A stretch of 44,791 bases of DNA from Clostridia bacterium (GCA_022792395.1 JAAWAX010000026.1:1-44791), one strand, 5' to 3'. Numbered from the stretch's first letter, positions 17,391-26,847 are shown. A program made the numbers and translations. The notes: generated from the sequence alone by a model not told the origin.

Positions 17391-17855
17391 ATGAAAGTAG
17401 GAATTGGTCAAGATAGTCATAGAATTGACTATGAAAATAAAGAAAAAAAATTAGTATTAGGAGGCATTGAATTCCAAGAAGATTATTCTTTATCAGCTAA
17501 CAGTGATGGGGATGTTGTTCTACATGCTATTACCAATGCTATTTCAGGAGTTACTTGTCAAAATATATTAGGAAAAATTGCCGATGACATGTGTAAAAGT
17601 GGAATTACAGGTAGTGAAGAATATGTAAAAGAAGCACTAAAATATTTAAAGGAAAAAATCGTGCACATATCTATGTCCATTGAATGCAAGACCCCTAAAA
17701 TAGGACCAAAAATAGAAGAAATGAGAAAAAATATAGCACGAATTTTACAAATAGAAGAAAATTGTGTAGGAATTACTGCAACCACAGGAGAAGGATTAAC
17801 GGAATTTGGAAAAGGAAATGGTATTAGTGTTTTTGTATGCTTAACGGTAGAATAA
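17391..17855 (+). CDS. ispF: 2-C-methyl-D-erythritol 2,4-cyclodiphosphate synthase
   Basis: Fifth enzyme of the MEP isoprenoid pathway; it cyclises CDP-ME 2-phosphate to MEcPP with release of CMP. The 154 residues show the metal ligands D8 and H10 (GIGQDSHRI) and H45 (DVVLHAITNAISG), and the C-terminal loop ATTGEGLTEFGKGNGI, which corresponds to the family's G-x-G-F/L-T-G-R/K-G-x-G-I motif. The length is standard. The ribosome site AAAGGATGAG precedes the ATG. It leads an operon with ispE and ispD, placing three MEP enzymes in a row. Confidence 0.95.
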   Translation: MKVGIGQDSHRIDYENKEKKLVLGGIEFQEDYSLSANSDGDVVLHAITNAISGVTCQNILGKIADDMCKSGITGSEEYVKEALKYLKEKIVHISMSIECKTPKIGPKIEEMRKNIARILQIEENCVGITATTGEGLTEFGKGNGISVFVCLTVE

Positions 17856-17883
17856 ATTGTTTTAAAATCAGAAAGGGATAAAA

Positions 17884-18751
17884 ATGGAAGAAATTTATAG
17901 AAAAGCAAGAGCCAAAATAAATTTAAGTTTAGATGTAGTAGGAAAAAGAGAAGACAATTATCATAATATAGAATCTATTTTTCAAAAAATCAACTTATAT
18001 GATGAACTATATATTAGCAAAACACAAACGAATGGGATAGAAATTAAAACCAATGTAGAAGAATTAAGTAGTCAAGATAATATCATTTATAAAACATACC
18101 AATTACTAAAGGAAAGGTACAAAGAAATTACGGGAGTGCAAGTGAGATTAAAGAAAAAAATACCGATGCAAGCAGGATTAGCAGGAGGAAGTACAGATTG
18201 TGCTAGTTTTCTTTTTGGGATGAACCAATTATTTGATTTAAAATTATCGAAAGCAGAACTAGAAAAGATAGGAAAAAGTTTAGGTGCTGATGTCGTTCCT
18301 TGCTTTTATAATACTGTAAAGGGAGAAGGAATTGGGGAGATAATAACGCCAATTTATACAAGCTTAAAATATTATTTAGTAATTATAAAACCAAAAATAT
18401 GTTGTAATACAAAAGAAGCATTTAAAAAAATAGATGAACAAAGAAATATGAAACAATCAAACAATTCTAATAAAATTAAGGAAGCATTAGAACAAAATCA
18501 ATTAGAGATAGTAGCTAATCATTTATACAATGTATTTGAAGAAGTAATAGAAGAAAAAGAGTTAATAGAAACCATAAAAAAAGAACTGATTCAAGAAGGA
18601 GCGGTTCGGAAGTTTGATGACTGGAACAGGTTCTTGTGTGTATGGAATATTTGAAAACAAGAAAATGGCAAAGTCAGCTTATAATATTTTAAAAAAGAAA
18701 TATCAAACCTATATAACCACATCTTATAATTCATCAAGAGAGATAAAATAA
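17884..18751 (+). CDS. ispE: 4-(cytidine 5'-diphospho)-2-C-methyl-D-erythritol kinase (read with +1 shift at 18607)
   Basis: GHMP-family kinase that phosphorylates CDP-ME in the MEP pathway. The N-terminus RKARAKINLSLDVVGKREDNYH and the ATP-binding MQAGLAGGSTDCAS (GHMP motif 2) are clear. In the third GHMP motif the frame meets GTT CGG AAG. Skipping C18607 gives GAVGSLMTGTGSCVYGIF and continues to the TAA at 18749-18751, for 288 residues, exactly the usual IspE size. Without the shift the last 47 residues and the motif-3 glycines are lost. This enzyme is normally essential where the MEP route is used, and the flanking ispF and ispD are intact, so a dead gene is unlikely. Confidence 0.93.
18607..18609 (+). 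other. +1 frameshift site 5 (GTT CGG AAG)
   Basis: The codons are GGA GCG GTT CGG AAG TTT. Skipping C18607 gives GCG GTT GGA AGT TTG ATG ACT GGA, restoring GHMP motif 3 (Gly242). Confidence 0.9.
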
Positions 18752-18805
18752 TAATTAGAATGTGTGATTAAAATCGAGTTAAAACGAGGAAGGAAGAAAA
18801 CAGAC

Positions 18806-19498
18806 ATGATAGATGGGAAAACAGTAACAGCAGTTATTTTAGTAGCAGGAAATAGTACAAGATATGGACAAAATCGAAATAAAAATTTTGAATTAATCAA
18901 TAAAAAAACAGTCATGTTTTATAGTTTAAAAGCATTCCATGAAAATGCTTATATTGATAATCTTATTATTGGAGCAAAACAAGAAGAGATACCTAAAATT
19001 AAAGAATTGATACAAAAAGAAAAGATAAGCAAACCAATTCAGATTGCAATAGGTGGAAAATCAAGACAAGAGACGGTTTATCATTGTATTCAAAAGACAG
19101 AGGCAGATATGGTTATCATTCATGATGGAGCAAGACCAGCTATCAAACAAGACTATATTAACCAATGTATAGAAAGCATGAAAGAATATAAAGGAGCAAC
19201 CGTTGGAGTACTTTCGAAAGATACCATAAAAATAACAGATGAAAATAATATTGTCATACAAACTACAAAAAGAAGTAATACTTGGATAGTACAAACACCA
19301 CAATGCTTTGAAAGAAAGATTTTATTAGAAATGCATGAGAAATATAAACAAGAAGAAGTAACTGATGATTGTATGTTATTAGAAAAACAAAATGAAAAAA
19401 TAAAAATGATTCAAGGTGATTATACCAATATAAAAATTACTACATTTGAAGATATCGAAGTTATGCGAGAATTTATGAATAAATTGCTTGCCAAATAG
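18806..19498 (+). CDS. ispD: 2-C-methyl-D-erythritol 4-phosphate cytidylyltransferase
   Basis: Third MEP-pathway enzyme; it makes CDP-ME from MEP and CTP. ATG 18806 is chosen because an AGGAAGG ribosome site lies just upstream and the protein then opens MIDGKTVTAVILVAG; a GTG at 18764 would add 14 charged residues with no family match. The nucleotide-binding loop reads VAGNSTRYGQNRNKNF (usual A-A-G-x-G-x-R-M-G-x-x-x-x-K-Q), followed by GGKSRQETV, IIHDGARP and TPQCF. It has 230 residues. It sits 54 bases after ispE in the same operon. Confidence 0.92.
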   Translation: MIDGKTVTAVILVAGNSTRYGQNRNKNFELINKKTVMFYSLKAFHENAYIDNLIIGAKQEEIPKIKELIQKEKISKPIQIAIGGKSRQETVYHCIQKTEADMVIIHDGARPAIKQDYINQCIESMKEYKGATVGVLSKDTIKITDENNIVIQTTKRSNTWIVQTPQCFERKILLEMHEKYKQEEVTDDCMLLEKQNEKIKMIQGDYTNIKITTFEDIEVMREFMNKLLAK

Positions 19499-19511
19499 AA
19501 AAAAATGTGAT

Positions 19512-19548
19512 AAAATAGCTGTGCTATAAAAGTAGTATAGCTATTTTT
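19512..19548 (+). terminator. Terminator after ispD
   Basis: AAAATAGCT (19512-19520) pairs with AGCTATTTT (19539-19547) around a nested GCTATA/TATAGC stem; T-rich tail. A promoter-like TTGCCA-17-TAAAAT (19488-19516) overlaps it and could serve rpsF. Confidence 0.65.
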
Positions 19549-19603
19549 ATAGTTCTCTACTTACAGAAAATGTAGGTTAATAATCCAAAGGGAGGTGAAA
19601 ATA

Positions 19604-19888
19604 ATGAATCAATACGAAAGTATTATCATTGTTAATCCTAATTTAGATGAAGCGGGTTTAAAAGCTTTAGAAGAAAAATTCACAGGATTAATCAATGAAA
19701 ACGGAAAAGTCGAATCAGTAGAAAACATGGGTAAAAAGAAATTAGCCTATGAAATCAAAAAATGCACAGAAGGAACTTACCTACTATTCAACTTTGAAGC
19801 AAAACCAGATTCTATAAAAGAATTAGAAAGAGTTTATAGAATTACAGATGATATTATGAAGTTTATCGTAGTAAAAAAGGAAGACTAA
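19604..19888 (+). CDS. rpsF: 30S ribosomal protein S6
   Basis: S6 binds 16S rRNA with S18 in the small-subunit platform. ATG 19604 follows a strong GGGAGGTG ribosome site and gives a 94-residue product with the family pattern MNQYESIIIVNPNLDE, VENMGKKKLAYEIKKCTEGTY and RVYRITDDIMKFIVVK. It heads the conserved rpsF-ssb-rpsR operon, which in many bacteria is autoregulated by the S6:S18 pair through the leader; I do not recognise that motif with confidence in the short leader here. Confidence 0.95.
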   Translation: MNQYESIIIVNPNLDEAGLKALEEKFTGLINENGKVESVENMGKKKLAYEIKKCTEGTYLLFNFEAKPDSIKELERVYRITDDIMKFIVVKKED

Positions 19889-19998
19889 AAATAGAATAAA
19901 AACGATTTTTAGTACATAGGTTCGTAAAAGCGAATGAAAACAAGAAAAATTAAATAAAGAGAGGGGCCTTTATTTAAAGTAAAGAAAGGTGATATAAA

Positions 19999-20427
19999 AT
20001 GAACAAAGTAATATTAATGGGAAGACTAACAAGAGACCCAGAAGTAAGATACACACAAACAAATAACACACTAGTTGCATCTTTTAGTTTAGCAGTCAAT
20101 AGAAGATTTGTAAGACAAGGAGAAGAAAGACAAGCAGACTTTATTAATATTGTAGCATGGAGCAAACTAGGAGAATTTTGTAGCAAATACTTTAAGAAAG
20201 GTCAACAAGTAGGCGTTATCGGAAGAATACAAACCAGAACATGGGATGATGACCAAGGAAATAAACACTATGTAACAGAAGTAGTAGCAGAAGAAGCATA
20301 CTTTGCAGACAGTAAAAGAGAAGGAGATGCAGGAGCAGGAACATTTGAAAACACATTTGGAGATACAGCACCTGGAAATATGGGATCAGACTTCGAAGTA
20401 TCTTCTAGTGATGACCTACCATTTTAA
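19999..20427 (+). CDS. ssb: Single-stranded DNA-binding protein
   Basis: Tetrameric SSB for replication and repair. The 142 residues have the OB-fold opening MNKVILMGRLTRDPEVRYTQ, the INIVAWSKLGEFCSKYFKKG strand region, and the acidic tail ending DDLPF that docks partner proteins. It lies between rpsF and rpsR as in most Firmicutes. Confidence 0.97.
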   Translation: MNKVILMGRLTRDPEVRYTQTNNTLVASFSLAVNRRFVRQGEERQADFINIVAWSKLGEFCSKYFKKGQQVGVIGRIQTRTWDDDQGNKHYVTEVVAEEAYFADSKREGDAGAGTFENTFGDTAPGNMGSDFEVSSSDDLPF

Positions 20428-20452
20428 CTAACAAAGAGGGGGGAATAATAAA

Positions 20453-20734
20453 ATGGCAGACAAAAAACAAAATAAAAGAAATAACAATAAAAATTATGAT
20501 GAGGATTACAATCCAAGATTCAGAAAACAAAGAAAAAAAGTATGTGTATTATGTAGTGACAAAAACTTTGTGTTAGATTACAAAAATCCAGAACAATTAA
20601 GAAAATTTATCAATGATAAAGGAAAAATTTTACCAAGAAGAACAACTGGTGCTTGTAGTAAACATCAAAGAGATATCACAACAGCAGTGAAAAGAGCAAG
20701 ACACATTGCTTTATTACCTTATGCACAAAACTAA
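20453..20734 (+). CDS. rpsR: 30S ribosomal protein S18
   Basis: S18 partners S6 on the small-subunit platform. The 93-residue product has a basic N-terminal extension and the family core with [40 protein letters not shown] and [28 protein letters not shown] ribosome site precedes the ATG, and a strong terminator follows. Confidence 0.96.
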   Translation: MADKKQNKRNNNKNYDEDYNPRFRKQRKKVCVLCSDKNFVLDYKNPEQLRKFINDKGKILPRRTTGACSKHQRDITTAVKRARHIALLPYAQN

Positions 20735-20753
20735 TCAAAAAAATAAAGAAAAG

Positions 20754-20779
20754 ACCGCTGGTATCAGCGGTTTTTTCTT
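20754..20779 (+). terminator. Strong terminator of rpsF-ssb-rpsR
   Basis: ACCGCTG (20754-20760), GTAT loop, CAGCGGT (20765-20771), then TTTTTT. Confidence 0.9.
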
Positions 20780-20818
20780 TAACATTGACTTCACAAAAAA
20801 TAGAAGTCACTAGAAGGT

Positions 20819-20968
20819 TTACGTTATCCTCTTCCTCCGAACAACTCTTTTGGGAGTTGTACAAGATTTTTCTCGTTTACAATCTGGAATCCTATGGTGA
20901 GAAGGATACTGAATGGGGAACGAAGATGGAATGGGATGACGTCTAAGCTGTCGATTTAATTGAGCCAT
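20819..20968 (-). CDS. Small basic ORF (49 aa) with a CGG near its end
   Basis: An unrecognised small frame in the otherwise empty 400-base gap between rpsR and the polymerase-like gene. ATG 20968 has an excellent TAGGAGGT ribosome site seven bases upstream. The product is rich in Arg, Pro, His and Ser (MAQLNRQLRRHPIPSSF at the start). Near the end it reads GTT GTT CGG AGG. Read straight it ends RRKRIT; with a +1 shift at this CGG (plus-strand 20837-20839) it would end VVGGRG and stop. Base composition is less AT-rich than the surroundings. It may be a real small protein or part of a structured RNA; confidence is limited. The rest of 20780-21069 shows nothing else. Confidence 0.4.
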   Translation of the reverse strand: MAQLNRQLRRHPIPSSFPIQYPSHHRIPDCKREKSCTTPKRVVRRKRIT

Positions 20969-21069
20969 ATAGCTACCTCCTAAAACATTATAATGTAATT
21001 ATTATAACATTATTAACATAAAAATACAAGAAATTGATACAAAGAAACAAAACTTAACAATGAAAACCA

Positions 21070-21098
21070 TTGCTTTTTTTGAAAGGATTCGATAAAAT
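21070..21098 (+). promoter_or_regulatory. Candidate promoter of the glycan gene cluster
   Basis: TTGCTT (21070-21075), a 17-base spacer and TAAAAT (21093-21098), 41 bases before the ATG at 21139. Confidence 0.5.
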
Positions 21099-21138
21099 AG
21101 AAGAAAAATAAGAAACTTAAGAGAAAAGGAAGAGAAAA

Positions 21139-23433
21139 ATGAAAATATTTAAATTATTATTAGTACTTATTATTACAATAACGGCAATCTTAATAGGAAC
21201 ACCAATCAAATACAATTGTCTTTATCTCAACGTAGCAATTATATTGATAGGAATGATATGGATAGTTTATCAACATTTTGGAAAAAAAGAAAAAATTTAT
21301 ACCAATAAAATAGATATCATTGCTTTTATATTATGCGTATGTCCAATCATCCCTATTATAGCTAACACCTATATTAGTTTTGATGATACAATCATATATT
21401 TCCTAAAATATATATCCTGTTTTGTGATATATTTATTAACCAAGCATTTAGTACAAAAAGAGGATAAAAACATAGACTGGATTATCAATACCATCATTTT
21501 ATGTTCTACCATATTGTGTATCATTGGAATCGATAACATGACAACCAAATTTTTTACCCAAGGATTAGAAGCCTTAAACTTGCCTTATGTTCTAAATCCA
21601 GAAGCAAGAATGTTTTCAAGTTTAGGATATGCCAATTCTTTTGCTATCATTCTTGCCGTTTCTATTATTTTAATTTTAGATAGAATGGTAAATCATAAAT
21701 CTGAAAAGTATCAAACACTATATGCAGGAAGTATGTTTTTGAATGTAGCATGTTTAGTATTAACTTATTCAAGAGCGGTAATGCTATTTTTAGCATTAGC
21801 TATTGTTATCTATCTTTTTGTTAAATACCATAAAAATAAATTCATAACTGTTTTTTATACACTTATGATAAATGGGATATTAAGTATATTTTATGTTATG
21901 ATATGGAACAATTTGATAAGTAAAGAAGTCTATTTAATTATTTGGTTGGTAACACTAATAATAACAATCGTTTCCATTCTTTTTCAAAAAATATTTGATA
22001 TTTTATATTCTAAAATTGAAACCATACCAACTAAATTTTATGTAGGAACCATAGTAGCTATTATGATTGTTGCAGTATTAGCCTTATGGATAGGTACTAA
22101 ATTAGTAGTTCCTTTAACTATATTTGAGCCACAAACTTCGAATGAAACAGTAAAACATAAAATATCTAATATTGAGTCCAACACCGATTACTCTTTCAAG
22201 TTTGACATCAATGCCAAATCTACATGGGAAGATAGTGACAACTATAAAATTGTAATAGAAGAAGAAAATAAATATTATGATAAAGTAGCAAGTCATGAAA
22301 TTACTTTTAATAATTGTGATGAGATACAAGAACTTAATTTCAAAACTTCAGAGGAAACAATAGAAGTTGCGATTCTTTTTGAGAGCCAAAATAAAACCGC
22401 TCAATTAGGTTTAACAGTAAAATCGTTAACCATAAATGACAAAGAATATCCTCTAAAATATCGATATTTACCAAAAACTTTAGTAGATAAAGTACAATCA
22501 ATTAATTTAAATAGTAAAAGCGTATGGGAAAGAGGAACTTTCTATATAGATTCTATCAAAATCATAAAGAACCATTTTCTTTTTGGACTGGGAGGAAATG
22601 CATGGAAATATAGTTGCATCGATGTAAAATCTTATAATTATGCATCAACAGAAGCACATAGTTATATTTTGCAAACTCTTATGGATTATGGAATCGTAGC
22701 ACTTATTGTACTTATCTCATTAATAATAGTAGTATTAATCCAAATGATAAAAAATAAGAAAACAAACTATTTAGGAATTGGTATTGCTCTTGCTTTGTTA
22801 ATAGCTCACAGTTGTATCGATTTTAATATGTCATTCTTCTTTATCATGTTAATAGCCTTTACTTTATTAGGTATCGTATCTTCTAAAAAAGAGGAAGCAA
22901 ATATGACAAATGAGAAAAAAGATATCATTATCATGCTAATTATGATGGTAGTATTATTAAGTTCAGCGGGATTAGGAATTGGACAAATTATGGGAAGTTC
23001 TAAATTAGAATCCTTCCAACAAGCAATGGTAAATACGCTAAAAAGACAAAAATATGATTATGCAGTAGAATTAATAAAAGATTATAGAAAAACAGAAAGA
23101 TATGGAATATATAATTATGAGTTATCACAATTAGATTATTCTTCCGTAAGTGATGAGAACCTTAATTATATCTATGAAATGATAGAAAAAGTACCAATAA
23201 CCGTAAACATACAATACAATATGCAAAAAAACGATATCATAGTGAGTGTATTAAATAGTTGTAAGAACCAAGAAATAAAAAATAAATTTGCTAGGTTAGC
23301 GATTGACCAAAATGAAGAAATGGTGGCAATGATAAATAATAAAGAAAAGAATCGATTAATGCCAGATGAAATAAATTACTATTTACAACAACAAGAATAT
23401 TTTTATGATATTGTAAATAATGCTATTCAATAA
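21139..23433 (+). CDS. O-antigen ligase / polymerase-like membrane protein
   Basis: A 764-residue polytopic membrane protein with about twelve hydrophobic segments. Near the middle it carries an exposed loop of about 170 residues (about 330-500), followed by FGLGGNAWKYS and TEAHSYILQTLMDYGI, the pattern of the Wzy/WaaL (PF04932) catalytic loop. A soluble tail of about 150 residues follows the last TM. In Gram-positives such proteins are thought to polymerise or ligate cell-surface glycans. It is followed with 13 and 3 base gaps by two GT2 enzymes, forming one glycan operon. The exact reaction cannot be assigned. Confidence 0.75.
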   Translation: MKIFKLLLVLIITITAILIGTPIKYNCLYLNVAIILIGMIWIVYQHFGKKEKIYTNKIDIIAFILCVCPIIPIIANTYISFDDTIIYFLKYISCFVIYLLTKHLVQKEDKNIDWIINTIILCSTILCIIGIDNMTTKFFTQGLEALNLPYVLNPEARMFSSLGYANSFAIILAVSIILILDRMVNHKSEKYQTLYAGSMFLNVACLVLTYSRAVMLFLALAIVIYLFVKYHKNKFITVFYTLMINGILSIFYVMIWNNLISKEVYLIIWLVTLIITIVSILFQKIFDILYSKIETIPTKFYVGTIVAIMIVAVLALWIGTKLVVPLTIFEPQTSNETVKHKISNIESNTDYSFKFDINAKSTWEDSDNYKIVIEEENKYYDKVASHEITFNNCDEIQELNFKTSEETIEVAILFESQNKTAQLGLTVKSLTINDKEYPLKYRYLPKTLVDKVQSINLNSKSVWERGTFYIDSIKIIKNHFLFGLGGNAWKYSCIDVKSYNYASTEAHSYILQTLMDYGIVALIVLISLIIVVLIQMIKNKKTNYLGIGIALALLIAHSCIDFNMSFFFIMLIAFTLLGIVSSKKEEANMTNEKKDIIIMLIMMVVLLSSAGLGIGQIMGSSKLESFQQAMVNTLKRQKYDYAVELIKDYRKTERYGIYNYELSQLDYSSVSDENLNYIYEMIEKVPITVNIQYNMQKNDIIVSVLNSCKNQEIKNKFARLAIDQNEEMVAMINNKEKNRLMPDEINYYLQQQEYFYDIVNNAIQ

Positions 23434-23446
23434 AGGATGAAATAAA

Positions 23447-24196
23447 ATGAAAGAAGAATTGGTAAGTATTATTATTCCAGTTTATAATGCAGAAAAGTAT
23501 ATAGAAGAAACGATAAAGACAGTAAAAGAACAAACGTATAAAAATTGGGAAATGATATTAGTAGATGATAAATCAACCGATAGAAGCAAAGAAATAATAA
23601 AAGAAAATTTATCTGACAATATAATCCTAATTGAATTAAGTAAAAATTCAGGAACAGCCATTGCAAGAAATGAAGGAACCAAAGTTGCAAAAGGAACATA
23701 TATTAGTTTTCTAGATGCCGATGACCTTTGGGATAACCAAAAGATAGAAAAACAACTTAAATTTATGCAAGAAAATGAATATGCTTTTACTTATACAGCC
23801 TTTCAATTTGTCAATGAAGATAATACCAAACGAAGTAAAAAAGTCAATGTTCAAAAACAGTTAGATTACAAAGAAGCCTTAAAAAATACAAGAATATTAT
23901 CCATCGCTGTTATGATTGACCTAAAACAAATTGCAAAAGAAGAATGCACTATGGTAAATGTATTACATGAAGATATTGCAACTTGGTGGAAACTTTTGAA
24001 AAATGGACATATGGCTTATGGATTAAATGAAGTATTAGTCTATTATAGAAGATATGGGAATTCAAAAGCATCGAATAAATTGAGAAACTGTAAATATAGA
24101 TGGGAATTATATAGAAAAGTAGAAAAGTTATCTGTCATAAAGTCAATTTATTATTTTCTACATTATGCATTTTATGGCGTGATAAAAAGGATTTGA
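23447..24196 (+). CDS. Family 2 glycosyltransferase
   Basis: A 249-residue cytoplasmic GT-A enzyme. It opens LVSIIIPVYNAEKYIEETI, has VDDKSTDRSKEI (nucleotide-binding Asp), then SGTAIARNEGTKVAKGTYIS and the D-x-D type metal site FLDADDLWD, with LHEDIATWWKLLKNG near the acceptor side (the E-D pair where a catalytic base is expected). The C-terminus has a hydrophobic, possibly membrane-associated, helix. It is translated directly after the O-antigen-ligase-like gene and probably builds the same surface glycan. Donor and acceptor are unknown. Confidence 0.85.
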   Translation: MKEELVSIIIPVYNAEKYIEETIKTVKEQTYKNWEMILVDDKSTDRSKEIIKENLSDNIILIELSKNSGTAIARNEGTKVAKGTYISFLDADDLWDNQKIEKQLKFMQENEYAFTYTAFQFVNEDNTKRSKKVNVQKQLDYKEALKNTRILSIAVMIDLKQIAKEECTMVNVLHEDIATWWKLLKNGHMAYGLNEVLVYYRRYGNSKASNKLRNCKYRWELYRKVEKLSVIKSIYYFLHYAFYGVIKRI

Positions 24197-24199
24197 TAT

Positions 24200-24970
24200 A
24201 TGAAAAGAGAAGAAAAATTACAAATATTAATATCTACTATGAATTTGAAAAACGATGAAGAAGTAAAGAATTTGCTAAATAAAATGAAGGTACAAAGCGA
24301 TTATTTGGTCATTAATCAAGTAAAGAATAAACAAGAAATTTGTATTCAAAATGAAAGAGTAATAAGTGCCACACAATATGGATTAAGTTTAAGTAGAAAT
24401 TTAGCGATGGAAAATGCGACTTCTAATCTTATACTTTTGGCAGATGATGATTTAGTGTATGTGGATGAGTATCAAGAAATAATAGAAGAAGCCTATAGAA
24501 AAAATCCGAAAGCAGATGTAATATGTTTTTGGGTAAAAAGTAGAAATCCCAAAAGAAAAGTGAAAAAATTGCCAAGTGGTAAGATAGGGTATATCAAAAC
24601 AATGCGAATCTGTTCTTTTCAAATTTCTATGAGAAGAGATAGTGTTAAGGAAATTAAATTTGACGAAAAATTTGGAGCAGGAAGTGTTTATAACAGAGGA
24701 GAAGAGAGTATCTTTTTATGCGATTGTTTAAGACAAGGATTAAAAATTAAGTTTGTAAATCAAAAAATAGCAGAGGTAGAACAAAAAGAGAGTACATGGT
24801 ACAACGGATATTCAGAAGAATATTTTGAGAAACAAGGTGAAATTTTTAAGAGAATGTATCCTAAATTCTATAAAATTATTATGCTACAATTTGCTATTAG
24901 AAAATATCCTCAATATAGAAAGGAAGTAACCTTTAAAAAGGCATTAGAAAAGCTATTCCTAGTAGATTAA
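24200..24970 (+). CDS. Glycosyltransferase, GT2-like
   Basis: A 256-residue protein beginning 3 bases after the previous stop. The fold is GT-A-like: LQILISTMN at the N-terminus, GLSLSRNLAMENATSNLILL, and a metal-site segment LADDDLVYVDEY. RGEESIFLCDCLRQG matches the position of the acceptor-side acidic pair. It is more divergent than its neighbour but has no frame defects. It probably adds another sugar to the same glycan. Confidence 0.75.
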   Translation: MKREEKLQILISTMNLKNDEEVKNLLNKMKVQSDYLVINQVKNKQEICIQNERVISATQYGLSLSRNLAMENATSNLILLADDDLVYVDEYQEIIEEAYRKNPKADVICFWVKSRNPKRKVKKLPSGKIGYIKTMRICSFQISMRRDSVKEIKFDEKFGAGSVYNRGEESIFLCDCLRQGLKIKFVNQKIAEVEQKESTWYNGYSEEYFEKQGEIFKRMYPKFYKIIMLQFAIRKYPQYRKEVTFKKALEKLFLVD

Positions 24971-25009
24971 TATATTATCATAAAAGTTTATGTATTTAAT
25001 TCAAAAATA

Positions 25010-25038
25010 TTTACAATAAAAAGGGGATATGATATAAT
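25010..25038 (+). promoter_or_regulatory. Promoter upstream of Ig-like protein gene
   Basis: TTTACA (25010-25015), a 17-base spacer and TATAAT (25033-25038), followed by a GAGGTG ribosome site. Confidence 0.7.
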
Positions 25039-25069
25039 CGGAATAGTGAAATTTGAAGAGGTGAAAACA

Positions 25070-26023
25070 TTGAATCAAATATTAAGTGTAGAAAACACTC
25101 AACCAAAAAAGAAAAAGAAAAGTAAAATAAAAAATAATGCACCATTAGAAATCCAGAGCATTGTAAGATTTTTTTCAATCGCCATATTAGTATTTGGAAT
25201 ATGCCTAATAGGAACAGGGTCTTACTCTATGTACAAAGAAGCTGGAAAAGAAGAAGAAAAAACAAAGCCTGTTATCTATGTAGAGCAAACTACTGAAACG
25301 GAAGTTTTATTAAGAGTAACACATGACAAAGAATTAGCTAGTGTAACTTATGATTGGAACGAAGAAGGTGCAACTCAAGTACCAACCAATGGTAAAAAAG
25401 AAGTAGAAACCAGAATCGAGATACCAACAGGAACCAATCGATTGAAAGTATATGCTAATGATAAGAATGGACAAGAAATTGAATATGAAAAAGTCTATAC
25501 ACTAGAGTCAGATATCAATATTAACATAGAACCAGAAGGAAACAACCTAAAAGTAACAGCAAATGGAATGAATCAACTTCAATATATGACTTATAGATGG
25601 GATGATGAAGATGAAACAACAGTAGAAATAGAAGGTAATGAAGTAGAAGAAATGATTGAAATCCCAAGAGGATTACACACTTTAACCGTTATTGTAGTAG
25701 ATATTAACAATAAAACAGAAACAAAAGAACAAGAAGTAAATGGGGTAACCAAACCAAAATTAGAAGTAACGACAGATGGAGAAAGTTTCTTAATCAAAGC
25801 TTCTGATGAAGATGGAATTAAAAAGATACAATTTATCATAAATGAAGAAGAAAAATACATGCTAGATTTAGAAGCACAATTATCACCAGAAGATAGAAAA
25901 GAATTTGAATATGCGTATCCATTACATGATGGAGAAAATAAATTACAAGTAACAGTATTCAATAATAGTGATATAACAGAAACATTTAAAGCATTATTTA
26001 TTAAAGAAGCAGAAAACGACTAG
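25070..26023 (+). CDS. Membrane-anchored protein with three Ig-like repeats
   Basis: A TTG start at 25070 is preferred because GAGGTG lies seven bases upstream; the GTG at 25046 has no ribosome site. The product (317 residues) has a Lys-rich cytoplasmic N-terminus, one TM helix (about 40-62) and an extracellular part of three beta-sandwich-like repeats of about 80 residues, each ending in a strand of the type NRLKVYANDKNG, HTLTVIVVDINN or NKLQVTVFNNSD. The family is not identified; the repeats resemble bacterial Ig-like or sugar-binding modules. It is followed after 14 bases by a membrane protein gene, so the two are probably co-transcribed. Confidence 0.65.
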   Translation: MNQILSVENTQPKKKKKSKIKNNAPLEIQSIVRFFSIAILVFGICLIGTGSYSMYKEAGKEEEKTKPVIYVEQTTETEVLLRVTHDKELASVTYDWNEEGATQVPTNGKKEVETRIEIPTGTNRLKVYANDKNGQEIEYEKVYTLESDININIEPEGNNLKVTANGMNQLQYMTYRWDDEDETTVEIEGNEVEEMIEIPRGLHTLTVIVVDINNKTETKEQEVNGVTKPKLEVTTDGESFLIKASDEDGIKKIQFIINEEEKYMLDLEAQLSPEDRKEFEYAYPLHDGENKLQVTVFNNSDITETFKALFIKEAEND

Positions 26024-26037
26024 AAAGGAATATATTA

Positions 26038-26847
26038 ATGAACATTAATCTAATTGAGATAACAACCTATTTTATCATATATTCATTTTTAGGATGGGTA
26101 ATGGAATCAATTGTCAGATCCATTTGTGAAAAAAAAATAATCAATACGGGCTTTTTAAGAGGTCCGTTTTGTCCCATTTATGGAATAGGAGCAACCATTA
26201 TGTTCCTATTTTTAGAGGGATTTGAAAAAAAGCCAATTTTGTTGTTTATAATTGCTATTATTATTTTAACAGCATGGGAATATCTAGTTGGAATATTTTT
26301 AGAAAAAGCATTTCATACAAAATATTGGGATTATTCTGACCATAAATTTAATTTTCAAGGGCGAATTTGTTTAACTAATTCAATTTGTTGGGGAATATTA
26401 GGTGTTCTATTTGTAAAATACATTCATCCATTTATACAACAAATAATAGGAAAGATAGATACTAACTTGGTAAACTATATTATGGCTATTTTGTTTACTG
26501 TATTTGTAGCAGACACAATTGTATCAGTCATTCATGTAAAAAATATCAAAGCTACATTAGAAAATATTGAAAACATCAATAAAGAAATAAAAGAGAAACT
26601 AAAAGAAATACGAGCATTAAAGAAAGCAAAAAAAGAAGAAAAATCAATTACCACAGAAAACATACAACAAGTAATAGAAAAACTAAAGAAGAAGAGAAAC
26701 AGAACCATTTTGCATTTATATAAAAACGTACATCGTTTGAAAAAAGCTTTTCCAGCCATTAATACGAATGAAATAACGCAAGTTTTAAACCAAAAAATTG
26801 AATTGAGGAAAAAAAGAGTAAAAAACAAGGAAAAAGACTTGAAATGA
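26038..26847 (+). CDS. Putative ABC-transporter type IV membrane protein (PF06541-like)
   Basis: A 269-residue protein with four to five TM segments in the first 165 residues, followed by a basic coiled-coil cytoplasmic tail (about 175-269). The pattern IIYSFLGWVMESI, INTGFLRGPFCPIYGIG and WEYLVGIFLEKAFHTKYWDYSD is characteristic of this family, common in Clostridia and of unknown function. The stop codon lies inside the following terminator stem. Confidence 0.8.
   Translation: MNINLIEITTYFIIYSFLGWVMESIVRSICEKKIINTGFLRGPFCPIYGIGATIMFLFLEGFEKKPILLFIIAIIILTAWEYLVGIFLEKAFHTKYWDYSDHKFNFQGRICLTNSICWGILGVLFVKYIHPFIQQIIGKIDTNLVNYIMAILFTVFVADTIVSVIHVKNIKATLENIENINKEIKEKLKEIRALKKAKKEEKSITTENIQQVIEKLKKKRNRTILHLYKNVHRLKKAFPAINTNEITQVLNQKIELRKKRVKNKEKDLK

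Noticed and set aside
20676..20864. Minus-strand frame of 62 codons overlapping rpsR
   Set aside because: It overlaps rpsR and its terminator antisense and has no ribosome site; the better supported small frame in this gap is 20819-20968.
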